A DNA stretch of 64,000 nucleotides from M55B167 sp964406095 (GCA_964406095.1 CAYOQJ010000120.1:1-64000); one strand, 5' to 3'; counted from the stretch's first letter, positions 24,906-34,825 are shown. Program-made: numbers and translations. The notes: generated by a model not told the origin, from the letters alone.

Positions 24906-25889
24906 ATGTTATTTATTATGCGTAAAACTCTAGCTTTAATTTTAGCACTGACCGTTCAGAATCTTCATGCGGATAGCCGATTAAGGGCATTGATCATCGA
25001 TGGACAGAACAATCATAACGCCTGGCCTAAAACCACAATCATGATGCGCGACTACCTTGAAAAGTCAGGCCGCTTCAAAGTGGATGTGGCACGCACAAAA
25101 TACACTTGGAAGGGTGACCGCTACCGTGAGTACCTCGCTTTGGCAAATACTGCAAAGAGCAAGGAGCTGAAAGCACCCAGACATGATCCGGATTTCAAAC
25201 CCGATTTCGCCGCATATGATGTGGTCATCAACAATTTCGGCTGTAACGCGGCTGAGTGGCCCAAGACCACAAAAAAGGCATTTGAAGAATATATGCGCGG
25301 CGGCGGAGGCATGGTGGTGGTGCATGCGGCTAACAACTGCTTCCCGAAATGGCATGAGTATAACCGGATGATCGGATTAGGCGGATGGGGAGGACGCAAT
25401 GCTGCTCATGGGCCCTATGTTTATTACAACAATGCCGGTGCGGTAGTTCGTGATCCTGCGCCAGGCAGATGCGGGGCACATGGTAAACGCTCGGAATTTC
25501 TGATAACAATGCGGAACTTAAGTCATCCCGTGACACGCGGTCTGCCGCGTGAATGGCGCACTTCACTCGATGAGTGCTACTCGTTTCTGCGCGGCCCGGC
25601 TGAGAATATGACCATTCTTGCAACAGCCTGCGACAGAGATGAACTGCGGCAGGCGGGACGTCACGAACCGATGCTGATGACGATTGAATACGGCAAGGGA
25701 AGGATTTTTCATACCTGTCTTGGCCATGATGATCGCAGTTGTGAGGGCATCGGCTTTATCGTTACATTGCTGCGCGGCACCGAGTGGGCTGCCTGCGGAC
25801 AGGTCACAATTCCGGTTCCGTCAGATTTTCCTGACAGTGAACAAACTGCCTACCGAAACTGGCAAGATCCCTTGCGAAATACAAAATAA
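24906..25889 (+). CDS. Secreted ThuA-like domain protein
   Basis: A 327-residue protein with a signal peptide (MRKTLALILALTVQNLHA) and a ThuA/trehalose-utilisation-like fold related to class I glutamine amidotransferases. Its marks are LRALIIDGQNNH, YDVVINNFGCNA, YMRGGGGMVVVHAANNCF, YGKGRIFHTCLGHDD and a closing GFIVTLLRGTEWA. Exported members are frequent in PVC genomes, and their substrate is unknown. The start is uncertain: 24906 lies very close to GAGGGAG, while 24918 is 13 bases from it; both give a signal peptide. Confidence 0.88.
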   Translation: MLFIMRKTLALILALTVQNLHADSRLRALIIDGQNNHNAWPKTTIMMRDYLEKSGRFKVDVARTKYTWKGDRYREYLALANTAKSKELKAPRHDPDFKPDFAAYDVVINNFGCNAAEWPKTTKKAFEEYMRGGGGMVVVHAANNCFPKWHEYNRMIGLGGWGGRNAAHGPYVYYNNAGAVVRDPAPGRCGAHGKRSEFLITMRNLSHPVTRGLPREWRTSLDECYSFLRGPAENMTILATACDRDELRQAGRHEPMLMTIEYGKGRIFHTCLGHDDRSCEGIGFIVTLLRGTEWAACGQVTIPVPSDFPDSEQTAYRNWQDPLRNTK

Positions 25890-25993
25890 ACATATTGCTC
25901 TCCGCCAACCCGATGCACAGCAGATTTTGGCCACCCCGTCCAGAAAACGCCGGTTCTTAAGATGTGGTATCTGTGCGACGAAACCAGCGGTCT

Positions 25994-27103
25994 TCATGAG
26001 TCATCATCGGCCAGCAACTCACGCCGCCAGCCGCTGGCTAATCCGGGAGTGCCGCCCCGGTTGAAGTTGCGGTAAAGAATATAGGCTTCCGCGTCGGCAC
26101 GGCTGGCGACCAATGCCGGGTCAATCCCGCGCTTTTCAGCTTTTTCGCGGATGCGGCGCAGCAGAGCGTTTGTGCGGGCTTTCAAATCTTTGAAACGTGC
26201 TGCCGGATTTTCCGCCGACGGGCACTCCGCCTCAGGACAGACTGATCCGGTGTATATCGCCTGCGCGATCTGCCGGGCGTAGAGTGTAGGCAGATTGCGC
26301 GGCAGTAAACCCGTTTTGCTTATATCATCTCCGCTGCGTGGTTGTGAATGTGCCAGTTCGATGAGGGCACTGTCGCTCATAACACGTCTGCGGGGCAGAT
26401 TACGTCGGCGCGCAGTATTCTCGCGCCAAGCTGCCGTTTCACGCAGTACGGCTAGCTCGCGACATGTAAGATGTCTTGCACCCTTAACTCGGAGATACAT
26501 TTCGCGTGGATCGCGCTCAAGATATGTTGCGGCCTTGTCAAGTAGCGAGTTTTCCTCCTGTATCCAGGCGAGAATCTGTCTGTCACCACACCGATTGATG
26601 AGCGCCATATGCAAATCAGCAAGGTAAACCACATCCTCGGCGGCATACTCAAGCTGACCGGTACTCAATGGACGTCGTATCCAGTTTGACCGGGTCTCGG
26701 TTTTGGCGATTTCGACCTTGAGTACCTGCGCTAGAAGATTCTGTAGAGAGGTCGTAGCACTGAATCCGCAGAATCCGGCTGATAATCGGGTGTCAAATAT
26801 ATTGCATGGTTTGGCGGCGGCGGTGCGTGCCAGTATGCCGAGATCCTGCGGGGCGTCGTGTAGAATCTTAACGGTTGTTTCACTTTCCAGCAACGGCCTG
26901 AGAATATGCAGGTTTTTAAGCATCACTGCGTCAATCAAATGACACCGACCATCAGCATCGGCTATTTGGACCAATCCTAGAATCGGATAATAGGTACTCT
27001 CCCAAAAGAACTCCGTGTCAATCGCAACAACTTCCTGCTTTAACAGCTCAGCACACAAACCTTTTAACTCTTTTTGCGATGTGACTAATTCAATATGCGG
27101 CAC
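25994..27103 (-). CDS. rnd: Ribonuclease D
   Basis: A 369-residue DEDD-type 3'-5' exonuclease for tRNA and stable-RNA trimming. The nuclease motifs are VAIDTEFFWE (Exo I, D and E), ILHDAPQDLGIL (Exo II) and YAAEDVVYLADLH (Exo III). An HRDC-type helical domain follows (TCRELAVLRETAAWRENTAR). The start is GTG at 27103, preceded by AAGGAAAGG. Downstream the gene converges on the ThuA-like gene across 104 bp with no evident terminator. Confidence 0.93.
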   Translation of the reverse strand: MPHIELVTSQKELKGLCAELLKQEVVAIDTEFFWESTYYPILGLVQIADADGRCHLIDAVMLKNLHILRPLLESETTVKILHDAPQDLGILARTAAAKPCNIFDTRLSAGFCGFSATTSLQNLLAQVLKVEIAKTETRSNWIRRPLSTGQLEYAAEDVVYLADLHMALINRCGDRQILAWIQEENSLLDKAATYLERDPREMYLRVKGARHLTCRELAVLRETAAWRENTARRRNLPRRRVMSDSALIELAHSQPRSGDDISKTGLLPRNLPTLYARQIAQAIYTGSVCPEAECPSAENPAARFKDLKARTNALLRRIREKAEKRGIDPALVASRADAEAYILYRNFNRGGTPGLASGWRRELLADDDS

Positions 27104-27146
27104 TTTGGTACCTTTCCTTGGTTGTGAAAGCTCAGTTTCCGCCGGG

Positions 27147-28520
27147 TCAGTTCAGAAGACTGTGAATCGGTGCGGGAATGTGTCCACCACGTCGTATGAA
27201 TGTTTCCGCTCCAGATGGGCAGACCGGCGTGGTGACCGTACCCGAGCCGAAGAGTCCGCCGAAATCAATCCGATCGCCCCGAGTTGCTCCGGGAACCGGA
27301 ATGGCACGTACACCGGTCGTCTTGCGGTTGGTGATGCCGATCGCGGCTTCATCTAAAATCAGTCCTGCAATTGTTTCTGCGGAGGTGTCGCCCGGAAGTA
27401 GAATCATGTCAAGGCCTACCGAACAGACCGCCGTCATGGCTTCCAGTTTCTCCAGAGTCAAAGTGCCCTCTGTTACAGCTTTTGAAAGCGCATGATCCTC
27501 CATAACCGGGATGAATGCCCCGGAGAGTCCGCCCACCGCACTGGAGGCGAAAGCACCCCCTTTCTTGACTGCGTCATTCAAAAGCATCACCGCCGTTGTG
27601 GTGCCCGGTGCGCCAATTGATTCAATGCCCATTGCCTGGTAAATTTCACCGACACTGTCACCAACCCTCGGAGTGGGTGCCAGCGATAAATCAACAATCC
27701 CGAAAGGGATTTCCAGCATCCTGGCGACCTCTCTGCCGATCAGCTCACCGGTGCGCGTAACACGGTAAGCGGTGTGCTTAATCTCCTCGGCAATTTCATC
27801 CAGTGTCGAGTCAGGATTTTTTTTCAACAAACGTTCAACCCCCCTTTTAACTACACCCGGACCGCTGACACCCACGTTGATAACACACTCCGGCTGGCCA
27901 GCTCCGAGCATGGCACCAGCCATAAAAGGGTTGTCTTCCGGCATGTTGGCGAACACAACGATCTTCGCACAGCCGAATCCGCCTGATTCAGCGGTGGCTT
28001 TGGATGTTTCAATAATTCTGTTGGCTATCATTACGACTGCGTCGACGTTGATTCCGGAACGGGTCGTGCCGACGTTGAAGGATGAGCAGATACGCGTGGT
28101 TGATGCCAGTGCTTCGGGTAGCGCCTCGATTAGCGTGTGCTCACCATGCGTCATTCCTTTGTGAACCAGAGCTGAAAATCCTCCGAGCAGATCAATGCCG
28201 ACGGCGTTCGCCGCAGCATCCAGTGCCCGGCATACCTTGACGGCAGTTTCTGCGCAGTGCCCTTCAAGCAACGCGCTTACCGGCGAGACTGCAATACGTT
28301 TGTTTACAATGGGCAGTCCATACTTCGCGCTGATCTCATCACAAAAACGTACCTGATCAGCTGCCCTCTCCGTGATAAGCTTGTACACCGCTTCTGTCAG
28401 CCGCACGGGATCAGAGTCTGCGCATGCTGTCAGATTTATGCCCAAGGTTACAGTGCGTACGTCCAGGTTCTCTTCGCGCACCATTCTGATGGTAGAAATA
28501 ACATCTTGTCTGGCGAACAT
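27147..28520 (-). CDS. PFL family protein (UPF0210/DUF711)
   Basis: A 457-residue protein of typical length for UPF0210, a pyruvate-formate-lyase-like fold of unknown function. Recognisable text: VRTVTLGINLTACAD, SSFNVGTTRSGINVDAVVMI, VNVGVSGPGVVKRGVERLL, and SAVGGLSGAFIPVMEDHAL near the C-terminus. It follows an ACT-domain gene after one base. This pairing (UPF0210 with an ACT protein) is conserved across many bacteria and hints at amino-acid-sensing control of an unknown enzyme. Confidence 0.92.
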   Translation of the reverse strand: MFARQDVISTIRMVREENLDVRTVTLGINLTACADSDPVRLTEAVYKLITERAADQVRFCDEISAKYGLPIVNKRIAVSPVSALLEGHCAETAVKVCRALDAAANAVGIDLLGGFSALVHKGMTHGEHTLIEALPEALASTTRICSSFNVGTTRSGINVDAVVMIANRIIETSKATAESGGFGCAKIVVFANMPEDNPFMAGAMLGAGQPECVINVGVSGPGVVKRGVERLLKKNPDSTLDEIAEEIKHTAYRVTRTGELIGREVARMLEIPFGIVDLSLAPTPRVGDSVGEIYQAMGIESIGAPGTTTAVMLLNDAVKKGGAFASSAVGGLSGAFIPVMEDHALSKAVTEGTLTLEKLEAMTAVCSVGLDMILLPGDTSAETIAGLILDEAAIGITNRKTTGVRAIPVPGATRGDRIDFGGLFGSGTVTTPVCPSGAETFIRRGGHIPAPIHSLLN

Positions 28521-28521
28521 A

Positions 28522-29103
28522 TCAATTTCCCGTCAGCGGTTTTACCGCACCGATTTCGTTGGTTGCTCTGAAAATATTCTCGTGCCATATCATGCCCATA
28601 AGTCCGATGGCGGCCATGCTGTTTTTGAACCTTTCTTGAATTCGGCGGAAATCTCTTGTGGCTGGAATTACAACCTGAGCGATGTAAATGATATCGCCTT
28701 CCTCTTCATCCACAATCCAATCTTCAATATTGATGTTATGCTCAACCAGAAACCCGCTGATGGCACAGATGGTTCCCGGCTTATCACGTCCGCGTGTCGT
28801 CACAACGTAACGGGAGCCACCGACTTTTGGATCAAAGTAAACACACTGATCTTTCTCAAGCACGGTGATAACCGCACTCTCTTCAAGTGCGCTCGCCATA
28901 ATCGCTTTGAAGGCCTCCAGTGAAACTTCGTCCGGATGTACGGAGGTGAAAACAAGAGAGAAAAATCCGTCGACCAGCGTCTGCCGAATCTCGCCGATAT
29001 TGCCCTCTAGCGCGAATACAGCCTGAGTTACATCGCGCAGCAAACCTACTCTGTCCGGTACGATGATAGAGGTTATAAATCGGTTTTCAGCTTGTGATTT
29101 CAT
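28522..29103 (-). CDS. Tandem ACT-domain protein
   Basis: A 193-residue protein with two ACT domains: ITSIIVPDRVGLLRDVTQAV near the N-terminus and YVVTTRGRDKPGTICAISGF from about residue 98. ACT domains usually bind amino acids, and tandem arrangements occur in GcvR-like regulators. The usual UPF0210 partner is a single-ACT protein of about 90 residues, so this one is longer than normal. It is co-directional with the UPF0210-type gene. Confidence 0.85.
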   Translation of the reverse strand: MKSQAENRFITSIIVPDRVGLLRDVTQAVFALEGNIGEIRQTLVDGFFSLVFTSVHPDEVSLEAFKAIMASALEESAVITVLEKDQCVYFDPKVGGSRYVVTTRGRDKPGTICAISGFLVEHNINIEDWIVDEEEGDIIYIAQVVIPATRDFRRIQERFKNSMAAIGLMGMIWHENIFRATNEIGAVKPLTGN

Positions 29104-29140
29104 TGTGCGTGAATGTGCGGTAAAAACGAACAGCCTGGAG

Positions 29141-29216
29141 TGGAGCCAGCGGTGGGAGTCGAACCCGCGACCTGATCATTACGAATGACCTGCTCTACCA
29201 ACTGAGCTACGCTGGC
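29141..29216 (-). tRNA. tRNA-Thr (anticodon CGT)
   Basis: Read on the minus strand, acceptor GCCAGCG pairs with CGCTGGC, the D arm is GCTC/GAGC, and the anticodon stem GGTCA/TGATC holds loop TTCGTAA (anticodon CGT, complement of 29181-29183). The T arm carries TTCGA and CCA is encoded (29141-29143). It reads codon ACG. Confidence 0.97.
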
Positions 29217-29404
29217 CTTAATAAAACAGCGACACTTTACTGTTTTGCATTTTAAAAATCAAGTGTGGAAAACAGTAAAACAAGGTCGGGAAAAGGACTT
29301 TTATCTGCCAAGTAACAGTCGCAAACATACTGTTTTTTCTTTAACACGCTTGTAATCAATGGCTTAGGTTAGAAAATATTATGCTGTTTTTTTACGCTTC
29401 GTAG

Positions 29405-29434
29405 TTGACTTTAAAGGCGATTCAGGACTAAAAT
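29405..29434 (+). promoter_or_regulatory. Candidate promoter of the division/cell-wall cluster
   Basis: TTGACT (29405-29410) and TAAAAT (29429-29434) are separated by 18 bases, 29 bases upstream of the mraZ start. Both boxes are close to sigma-70 consensus. The gap 29217-29463 is otherwise AT-rich. I could not convincingly place the TGGG-type repeats to which MraZ binds in other bacteria. Confidence 0.55.
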
Positions 29435-29463
29435 GACGGTGACAAGTCAGGAATAGTCTTATA

Positions 29464-29988
29464 ATGTCTGAAATAGTCAAAAAAGAGGAGGCCCGCGACA
29501 GTAGCGTTGGGGTGCTGGTCGGCAGCAAGATGCGTAATCTTGACCGGCAGCAACGCCTTACCATCAACGCCAACTGGCGACATGCGTTTGGCCTCGACGC
29601 TGACGGACAGACACGCGTGTACCTTGCTCCTGGAACAACTGCTGACGGTCAGAGCTGTCTTGATATGATACCGGGTTCCGTAATAAGAAAAAGATACGCG
29701 TTTTTAAAGGACATTGCCGAAGATGATCCGGTACGCGCACAGATTGCCCTGTTATTCAGGAATATGGAGCACAAAGCACTGGATGTGCAGGGACGTCTGG
29801 GAATACCTGAGACTTTGCGTCAATACGCTGGCATCAAAAATACTGTGCTGATGATTGGTGCGGGTGACTGCATTAAGATCATGGCGGCATCCGACGAAGA
29901 GAAGAGCGTTGAAAAAATTGATTTCGATGAGTTTAAAAATGCCCGCATCGTGTTGGCGAAGCTACGGAGCGAGCTGCATAAAAGCTAA
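29464..29988 (+). CDS. mraZ: MraZ, cell-division/cell-wall cluster regulator
   Basis: A 174-residue protein with two AbrB-like halves: LDRQQRLTINANWRHAFG and LDVQGRLGIPETLRQYAG. MraZ is a nucleoid-associated DNA-binding protein that usually represses its own operon. The position as first gene before rsmH is the universal one. The N-terminus is about 20 residues longer than in most relatives; an internal ATG at 29530 would give the usual length, but lacks a better ribosome-binding site. Confidence 0.88.
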   Translation: MSEIVKKEEARDSSVGVLVGSKMRNLDRQQRLTINANWRHAFGLDADGQTRVYLAPGTTADGQSCLDMIPGSVIRKRYAFLKDIAEDDPVRAQIALLFRNMEHKALDVQGRLGIPETLRQYAGIKNTVLMIGAGDCIKIMAASDEEKSVEKIDFDEFKNARIVLAKLRSELHKS

Positions 29989-30113
29989 CCGGTTATTTTG
30001 TGCGGCAGCGAATTAAATTTGTATCGCCTGGCTGTGCATCATTGCGGCATTCCGGACGCGGAGAGTCTGTAGGGTGTTACAGCCGGCGATATTTTAAAGC
30101 ACTGGGAGAGCAG

Positions 30114-31064
30114 ATGCATCTTTCCGTACTTTTGAAGGAGATCGTTGATCTCCTGAATGTCAGACCGGGCGGAGTTTACATCGACGGTACTGTCGGCTTT
30201 GCCGGACATGCGTGCGCTATACTGGAACGTGCCGGTGCCAGCGGAAGAGTGTTGGGAATTGATAAAGATGCTCAAGCACTCGCGGCTGCGGAACTCAATC
30301 TGCGGACACTGGCCGGTGAGAAACAGCTCGTGCACGGGAGCCACGGCGCGATTGCTCGTCTGGCGGCAGAGAACGGTTTTAAAGATGTGGATGGCATTCT
30401 GCTGGATCTCGGGGTGTCGTCCTGGCAGCTCGATAACGCGGAACGCGGATTCAGTTTTATGCGTGACGGCAAACTTTCCATGCTTATGGATGCCGATTCC
30501 GGTGAAATGGATGCGGCCCGGATGTTGGCAAGTTTCAATGATGATGAGTTGGCGGAGATTTTCCGCCGCTACGGCGAAGAGCCGCACGCGCGCAGGATTG
30601 CCCGGGCAATCGTGGCCGCACGGGAGAAAAAACCGATTATATCGACACTGCAACTCGCTGATATAGTGAGCGGTGTTGTCGGCAGACGTGGCTCCAGACA
30701 TCCTGCGACGCGTGTTTTTCAGGCCATCAGAATGTACTTGAACTCTGAGATAGAAGAGTTGAATCAGGCACTTGAGAGTGGATTGGAGCTTCTCCGACCC
30801 GGAGGGCGTATGGCGGTGATAACCTTCGAAAGCCTAACCGACAGAGAGGTCAAACACCGCTTTGCGAGCCATGCGGGTAAATGGATTTCATTGCAACAGG
30901 GCGGCGAGCGATGGGAGGGAAAACTTCCTCCGGTGTACAGAATAACCCGCAAACCGGTCGAGGTCGGCGCAGAGGAACTGGCATTCAATCCGCGAGCCCG
31001 TTCCGCACGTCTGCGGGTGGTTGAACGTCTGGAGCGGCCGACAAAAAAGAGACGTGACAGTTAA
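30114..31064 (+). CDS. rsmH: 16S rRNA (cytosine1402-N4)-methyltransferase RsmH
   Basis: A 316-residue SAM-dependent methyltransferase. Motifs: HLSVLLKEIVDLLNVRPGG, YIDGTVGFAGHACAIL (SAM site), ILLDLGVSSWQLD, ERGFSFMRDGKLSMLMD and FQAIRMYLNSE. ATG at 30114 follows GGGAGAG and gives the family length. The open frame extends upstream to a GTG at 30000 but without family similarity. Second gene of the dcw operon. Confidence 0.95.
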   Translation: MHLSVLLKEIVDLLNVRPGGVYIDGTVGFAGHACAILERAGASGRVLGIDKDAQALAAAELNLRTLAGEKQLVHGSHGAIARLAAENGFKDVDGILLDLGVSSWQLDNAERGFSFMRDGKLSMLMDADSGEMDAARMLASFNDDELAEIFRRYGEEPHARRIARAIVAAREKKPIISTLQLADIVSGVVGRRGSRHPATRVFQAIRMYLNSEIEELNQALESGLELLRPGGRMAVITFESLTDREVKHRFASHAGKWISLQQGGERWEGKLPPVYRITRKPVEVGAEELAFNPRARSARLRVVERLERPTKKRRDS

Positions 31065-31103
31065 CGATTTAAAATTTAACGGATAAACGAAAGAGGTTGT
31101 ATT

Positions 31104-31505
31104 ATGTCAGTAAAAAGAAATGTTAAACGCAATCGTAAAAGAAGAAGCCGCGTGTTGTGGCAACCTTTTACGGGAGCCATTGGAATGATTGTCCTGGCTT
31201 ATCTGTGCTACTTCTTTTTGTCAGATAAAAATCAGGCTCTGGTGGATGAAATCCGACTGCAGCAACAGGAACTTGATCGGCTCGATAAGCAGTGTGTTCG
31301 GGAAGAGGCCCGTTGGAATGCAATGAAGTCATCTGAGCGGCTGGAACTATCAATGCGTTCACATGGCATCGCAATGAATCTGCCAGCCGCGCGACAGGTG
31401 GTGCGCATGGATTCCGACGGAGTGCCCCGCGAAGGCCAGGTGTCGGTGGCCTATCTGCGTGCTCTGGTCGCGGGAAATGTGGCTAAAGCCGAGCTCGACA
31501 GATAA
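31104..31505 (+). CDS. ftsL: FtsL-like division protein (by position and topology)
   Basis: A 133-residue bitopic protein: a very basic N-terminus (KRNVKRNRKRRSR), one membrane helix at about 22-42, then a short coiled-coil-like stretch (LVDEIRLQQQELDRLDKQ). FtsL sequences are poorly conserved, so the call rests on topology, size and location between rsmH and ftsI. FtsL would link the septal synthase FtsWI to its activators. Confidence 0.7.
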   Translation: MSVKRNVKRNRKRRSRVLWQPFTGAIGMIVLAYLCYFFLSDKNQALVDEIRLQQQELDRLDKQCVREEARWNAMKSSERLELSMRSHGIAMNLPAARQVVRMDSDGVPREGQVSVAYLRALVAGNVAKAELDR

Positions 31506-31553
31506 AACGGCTCCTTTTGCTCAACAGTGCAGCAGCTCTGGCATGGTGAACCA

Positions 31554-33347
31554 ATGGATGACCGATACTTCAGGAATTGGGCACTGCTCATTACCGGCGG
31601 ATTTCTGTTTTGCTTCGGAGCGATCGGCGTAAAACTCTGTGTTGAACACACAAAAATACCCGACATCAAAGTAGATGAAAAACGCGAGTTTGATTATAAC
31701 CTCGAGGCCCTGCGCGGTAAAATTTACGATCGGAATGGGCAGCAAAATCCAATGGCAATGAGCCTTTTCACTCGCCTCTATTTTGTTGATCCGCATGTAA
31801 ATTCAACCAGAATCTGTCATCGTACCAATCTTGTGCCCATGGTTAGTCTGCTTGCCGATACTTTCCAAGTGAAGCGCGATGAACTTTGGCATAAATATCA
31901 GACCATCTCACCGGAAAGTTACCAAGCTCTGCTTTACAACAACCCCGATGATCAGTTGTGGAGAAAATATCGATCTCATAATCGACGCAATGTCATCGCG
32001 CTCTCCGACAGTGAAGAAGTGTACAGCGTCATTACCAATAAAACGCTGATTTCCGGGGTTGGTATTAAGAACAAGGTCGTGCGTACCTATCCCGGACGCC
32101 GGAGAATGTCGCATGTGCTCGGCTTCGTCAATAATATGGGCGTCGGCAGTGCCGGTGTCGAACAATGCTACGATTCATACCTAAGAGGGGTGCAGGGGCG
32201 AATCGAAGGACAGAAAGATGCCAGGGGTCGAATAATCTCTTATCGCCGCAGTATCCTGGTTGACCCGATCAACGGTTCCGATCTCTACCTTACTCTCGAT
32301 TCAAATATCCAGTATATAGTGGAAAAATCTCTGAGCGGTGTTGTACAGAAATTCAATGCCGCAGGCGGTTGGGCAATCGTGGAAAAGGTCAAAACCGGTG
32401 AGATTATGGCAATGGCCTCCTTTCCCGATTTCGAACCGGAATTCTATAATAATGTCAATTCAAACATCTGGGTTAATAAAGCGGTCAGCGTAAATTACGA
32501 GCCTGGTTCTGCGATGAAACCGATTATTGCCTGCGCCGCGCTCAATCACGGTGTTATCGCAGAGCATCAGAAACTGGATGTGGGGCTTTCTAAAATCTGG
32601 TTCTACGCCGGTAGGCCTCTGCGCGATCATGTAACCGGTATGGTTGATCTGCGTAAAGCATTGGTGAAATCCAGTAATATCTATTTCGCCAAGCTCGGTC
32701 TGATGATGGGTAACGAGTGTATCTACCGCTATCTGCGTGCATTTAATTTCGGTTCTAAACTAGGAATCGATCTGCCCGGTGAACAATTCGGCATAGTGCG
32801 CCAACCGCAGAAATGGGATAGCCTGACACCGACACGCGTGCCGATCGGCCAGGGTGTGGCTGTGACGGCACTGCAGCTGATCAACGCTTTCGCTTGCATC
32901 GCCAACGACGGAGTCCTTATGAAACCCTATGTGGTCGATAAGATCGTATCTCCCAAAGGTGAGGTGGTGTTCAAAAACAAACCGACCATAATCGGAAGGC
33001 CCGTGCGCCGCGATGTAGCAGCACTTGTGCGCGAAATGATGATCGGGATCACAAAATCCGGGGGTACAGGAAAAAGTGCCGCAGTGAGGGGTTATACCGT
33101 TGCCGGCAAAACCGGTACCGCGCAAAAACCGGTGGATGGAATTTATTCACAAACCGATTACTATGCCACATTTGTAGGTTTTATCCCCGCCGTAAATCCC
33201 GAAGTGGCCATTCTGATCAGCGTGGATACCCCCAAACCCCAGCATACCGGCGGATATGTGGCAGGGCCCGCCTTTGCGGAAATCGCTTCGGCACTGGTGC
33301 GTTATCTTGAAATTCCACCAGATGATTTTGTGGAGGAAAAATTGTGA
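31554..33347 (+). CDS. ftsI: Peptidoglycan transpeptidase FtsI (PBP3-type)
   Basis: A class B penicillin-binding protein of 597 residues: membrane helix near the N-terminus (ALLITGGFLFCFGAIG), dimerisation-type domain starting LRGKIYDRNG, and transpeptidase domain. The catalytic motifs are SAMK (S319, K322) in EPGSAMKP, SSN in KSSNIYFAK and KTGT in VAGKTGTAQKP. No PASTA domain is present. The start is uncertain: ATG 31554 is chosen, GTG 31527 is in frame, and neither has a good Shine-Dalgarno sequence. Its end overlaps murE by four bases. Confidence 0.94.
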   Translation: MDDRYFRNWALLITGGFLFCFGAIGVKLCVEHTKIPDIKVDEKREFDYNLEALRGKIYDRNGQQNPMAMSLFTRLYFVDPHVNSTRICHRTNLVPMVSLLADTFQVKRDELWHKYQTISPESYQALLYNNPDDQLWRKYRSHNRRNVIALSDSEEVYSVITNKTLISGVGIKNKVVRTYPGRRRMSHVLGFVNNMGVGSAGVEQCYDSYLRGVQGRIEGQKDARGRIISYRRSILVDPINGSDLYLTLDSNIQYIVEKSLSGVVQKFNAAGGWAIVEKVKTGEIMAMASFPDFEPEFYNNVNSNIWVNKAVSVNYEPGSAMKPIIACAALNHGVIAEHQKLDVGLSKIWFYAGRPLRDHVTGMVDLRKALVKSSNIYFAKLGLMMGNECIYRYLRAFNFGSKLGIDLPGEQFGIVRQPQKWDSLTPTRVPIGQGVAVTALQLINAFACIANDGVLMKPYVVDKIVSPKGEVVFKNKPTIIGRPVRRDVAALVREMMIGITKSGGTGKSAAVRGYTVAGKTGTAQKPVDGIYSQTDYYATFVGFIPAVNPEVAILISVDTPKPQHTGGYVAGPAFAEIASALVRYLEIPPDDFVEEKL

Positions 33348-34825
33348 AACTGAATAGCATCAAGGAGCTGAAATCAATAATTGTGGACGGTGATGCGGAT
33401 ATTGAGTTCAGCGGAGTCAACTGCGATTCACGCCTCGTACGCCGTGGTGATCTGTTCGTGGCGATCGACGGCTGTCGTGAGGATGGCTCCCGATATATTA
33501 GCAACGCTTTTGAACGCGGCGCCAGCGGTGCGGTCAGCAGTAAAGCACCGCAATGTGTCGGTGCTAGATGCGTTCAGGTAACCGATCCGCGGCGGGCGGC
33601 CGCTTTGATTGCCGCTGCGGTGCATGACTGGCCCGCCAGACGGATGGACATCTTCGCGGTGACCGGCACAAATGGCAAAACAACAAGTGCCTGGCTGCTG
33701 AGCGAAATGCTAAAATCAGCCGGCCGTAAAGCTGGTTTGTTTTCCACTGTCAGTATAACCTACCCCGACCGCGAAATTCCTGCACTTCGTACCACTCCGG
33801 ATGCCTGCACATTGCAAACTCTGCTTGCCGATATGCAACGTGCACAGTGTGACGCAGTCGTCATGGAGTGCTCGTCACACGCGCTACATCAGCAACGCGT
33901 CGCTGGAATACCATTTAAAGCTGGCATCTTTACCAACCTTTCACAAGACCACCTTGATTATCACCACAATATGCAGGCTTACTTTGATGCCAAACTTCTT
34001 TTGTTCAGACAGATGGCGGAGTTGAATCCCGCGGCTCCCGCATTCTGCTGTATAGATGGTGAATACGGTCTGCGTATGGCGGCAGCCGTACGATCACTCA
34101 AGCTGCCCTGCGTGACCATTGGCTTTTCAGAACAGGCTGATCTGCGTATCAATGCCTTGCGTTCCAGCGCTGCAGGCAGCAGCTTTGTCCTGAATGGCTG
34201 CGGTGCGTGTAATCTTGAATTTAACACCAGTTTGGCTGGACGTTACAACGTGCAGAATATCGCCTGTGCCGCTGCAACGGCACAGGCTTTCGGCACCGGC
34301 TGGCCGGAGATAATCCGCACCGTCGCGGCTCAGCAAGCGAAATGGGGCCGTTTGGAACGTGTGCCACTTAATGATTGCCCTTATGATGCCTTTGTTGATT
34401 ATGCGCATACCGATGACGCGCTTCGTAATGTGCTCACAACTCTGCGCGAAATCACTAAAAAACGATTGATAGTTGTTTTCGGCTGCGGCGGCGACCGCGA
34501 TAAAACAAAGCGCCCTCTGATGGGACGCGTCTGTACTGAACTGGCCGATGTTGTGATCGTTACCTCCGATAACCCGCGCAGCGAGAATCCCAATCATATC
34601 ATCGCGGACATCATGCGCGGCATCCCGCAACATCGCCACCTGCATGTATGTCCCGATCGACGGGAGGCTATTCGCACCGCTGTTCGTCTGGCCGCCGCCG
34701 ATGATGTTTTGCTGATCGCCGGCAAAGGACATGAGTGTTTTCAGGAGTGCGCCGGACGTTCATTGCCCTTTGATGACCGCCAGGTGTTGATGGAAGAGCG
34801 TGACTGCCTGGATGATGACCGCTGA
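33344..34825 (+). CDS. murE: UDP-MurNAc-tripeptide synthetase MurE (meso-DAP type)
   Basis: A 493-residue Mur ligase. ATP site FAVTGTNGKTTSAWL, substrate region ECSSHALHQQRV, and C-terminal DNPRSENP. DNPR is the motif that selects meso-diaminopimelate in MurE, so the peptidoglycan is predicted to be of the DAP type. The start is GTG at 33344, overlapping the ftsI stop (GTGA). It is slightly closer to the murE of Gram-negatives in that feature, but this is motif-level evidence only. Confidence 0.96.
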   Translation: MKLNSIKELKSIIVDGDADIEFSGVNCDSRLVRRGDLFVAIDGCREDGSRYISNAFERGASGAVSSKAPQCVGARCVQVTDPRRAAALIAAAVHDWPARRMDIFAVTGTNGKTTSAWLLSEMLKSAGRKAGLFSTVSITYPDREIPALRTTPDACTLQTLLADMQRAQCDAVVMECSSHALHQQRVAGIPFKAGIFTNLSQDHLDYHHNMQAYFDAKLLLFRQMAELNPAAPAFCCIDGEYGLRMAAAVRSLKLPCVTIGFSEQADLRINALRSSAAGSSFVLNGCGACNLEFNTSLAGRYNVQNIACAAATAQAFGTGWPEIIRTVAAQQAKWGRLERVPLNDCPYDAFVDYAHTDDALRNVLTTLREITKKRLIVVFGCGGDRDKTKRPLMGRVCTELADVVIVTSDNPRSENPNHIIADIMRGIPQHRHLHVCPDRREAIRTAVRLAAADDVLLIAGKGHECFQECAGRSLPFDDRQVLMEERDCLDDDR

